Shown: in pieces, positions 13,089 to 13,694 of the stretch
Layout of the letters: each line of letters begins with the position of its first letter
How positions within the stretch are numbered: position 1 is the first letter of the stretch
Assembly: GCA_013335845.1 (NCBI GenBank)
Contig: JAAXUU010000010.1
Span: 1-13,694 of the forward strand
Source: Actinomycetota bacterium
GTDB taxonomy: Bacteria; Actinomycetota; Coriobacteriia; Coriobacteriales; RUG844
Direction: 5' to 3'
DNA length: 13,694 bases
Translations under genes and position numbers: made by a program
The notes under the pieces: generated by a model
Told to the model about the DNA's origin: nothing
Databases searched by the model: none
The model's input: only the letters and a program-made list of their open reading frames with translations

Positions 13089-13694
13089 ATGATAATCACG
13101 CAAAAGACAGTTCACGTCTCACCGTGGTACGCCTATCCGCTTGAGCTCGAACTTCTTGATAACGGCGATCTGTTCTTCACCGAGAATACCCTCTGCGATA
13201 TCTCGCAGATAAGGAAGATAGAAAAACTACCCACGGAATTTTTCGTTCATCAATTGCAGGATATCAATATGAACAAAGTTGATTCCATTAAAGGGTTCTG
13301 CGAAAAATGGGGCGTCATATGCGCTCCTTATTTTCAGTCAAAAGAACGTTTTTCGACTGCGCGCGAAAATGACCCCAAGTCCTCACGACGTCGAAGATCA
13401 TATCAAGAAATGTATAGCCTGGATGATTCCTCTGCAGAACTGGGAAACGAGCTATTGAAGTCTACTTATTCGAACGCATTTAATGAGACATGCGCTCGTT
13501 TCTTGGAACGCCCGGTCGTGAAGTCGGAGAACTTCAGACGCCAATTATGCAAACTGGGGGTGCTCAGTGGTGGCGCCATTTCATATGAAGAGGTTCGAAG
13601 CACTTTGATCCTCATACGCGACGCTATAGCGATAGTGTCAACCTTAGATTTTCAAAATGACTTCACAGCCCTCGTTGATGAGTTCGCCCAAGAA
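13089..13694 (+). CDS. Unrecognised protein, N-terminal part (3' end outside window)
   Basis: An open frame of 202 codons runs without a stop to the window edge. The ATG at 13089 has a textbook GGAGG at 13076-13080, so this is a real gene. The protein starts MIITQKTVHVSPWYAYPLEL, has IKGFCEKWGVICAPYF (about 68-83), a basic patch SSRRRRSYQ (about 98-106) and a more helical second half. No signal peptide or membrane helix is seen, so it should be cytoplasmic. I do not recognise a family; its divergent position beside the surface operon would suit a regulator, but no helix-turn-helix was identified, so this is not claimed. Confidence 0.8.
   Translation, partial: MIITQKTVHVSPWYAYPLELELLDNGDLFFTENTLCDISQIRKIEKLPTEFFVHQLQDINMNKVDSIKGFCEKWGVICAPYFQSKERFSTARENDPKSSRRRRSYQEMYSLDDSSAELGNELLKSTYSNAFNETCARFLERPVVKSENFRRQLCKLGVLSGGAISYEEVRSTLILIRDAIAIVSTLDFQNDFTALVDEFAQE

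Overview
The window looks like a chromosomal stretch of an anaerobic actinobacterium, most likely a member of the Coriobacteriia (Eggerthella/Slackia-like). This is inferred from the Tat-exported lipoprotein flavin reductase of fumarate-reductase type, a style that is strongly expanded in that class, the moderate GC content, AGGAG-type ribosome binding sites and tRNA genes with an encoded CCA. No rRNA, insertion sequence, CRISPR array or phage module is visible.

Layout, left to right. (1) 1-1285: the 5' part of an O-acetylhomoserine sulfhydrylase gene (metY) on the minus strand, divergent from an Rrf2-family regulator gene. The region between them carries ATTCCTA-type dyads and a repeated promoter-like decamer, suggesting one sulfur or Fe-S sensing switch for both genes. 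(2) 1306-3468, minus strand: a CorA Mg2+ channel followed by an MFS exporter-like protein, probably one operon. (3) 3763-5559, plus: a Tat lipoprotein FAD reductase in which the usual fumarate-reductase catalytic positions appear changed. It ends in a 3 x 17 bp tandem repeat and a bidirectional terminator. (4) 5766-7115, minus and convergent with it: an MFS permease close to the niacin permease NiaP/YceI. (5) 7389-7727, minus: tRNA-His and tRNA-Lys with a clear promoter and terminator. (6) 8058-9183: RidA (minus) divergent from a small nitroreductase (plus). (7) 9256-12931, minus: a three-gene cell-surface operon, made of a large secreted beta-helix/Ig-like protein, a membrane-anchored protein and a small secreted protein. 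The small protein resembles the C-terminal module of the large one. (8) 13089-end, plus: an unrecognised gene cut by the window edge, divergent from the surface operon and sharing its promoter region.

The most interesting parts are the surface operon with its duplicated module and shared divergent promoter region, the metY/rrf2 switch, and the flavoprotein with an altered active site next to an aromatic-acid-type permease. All functional links between neighbours are inference from position and sequence resemblance; no database search was possible.
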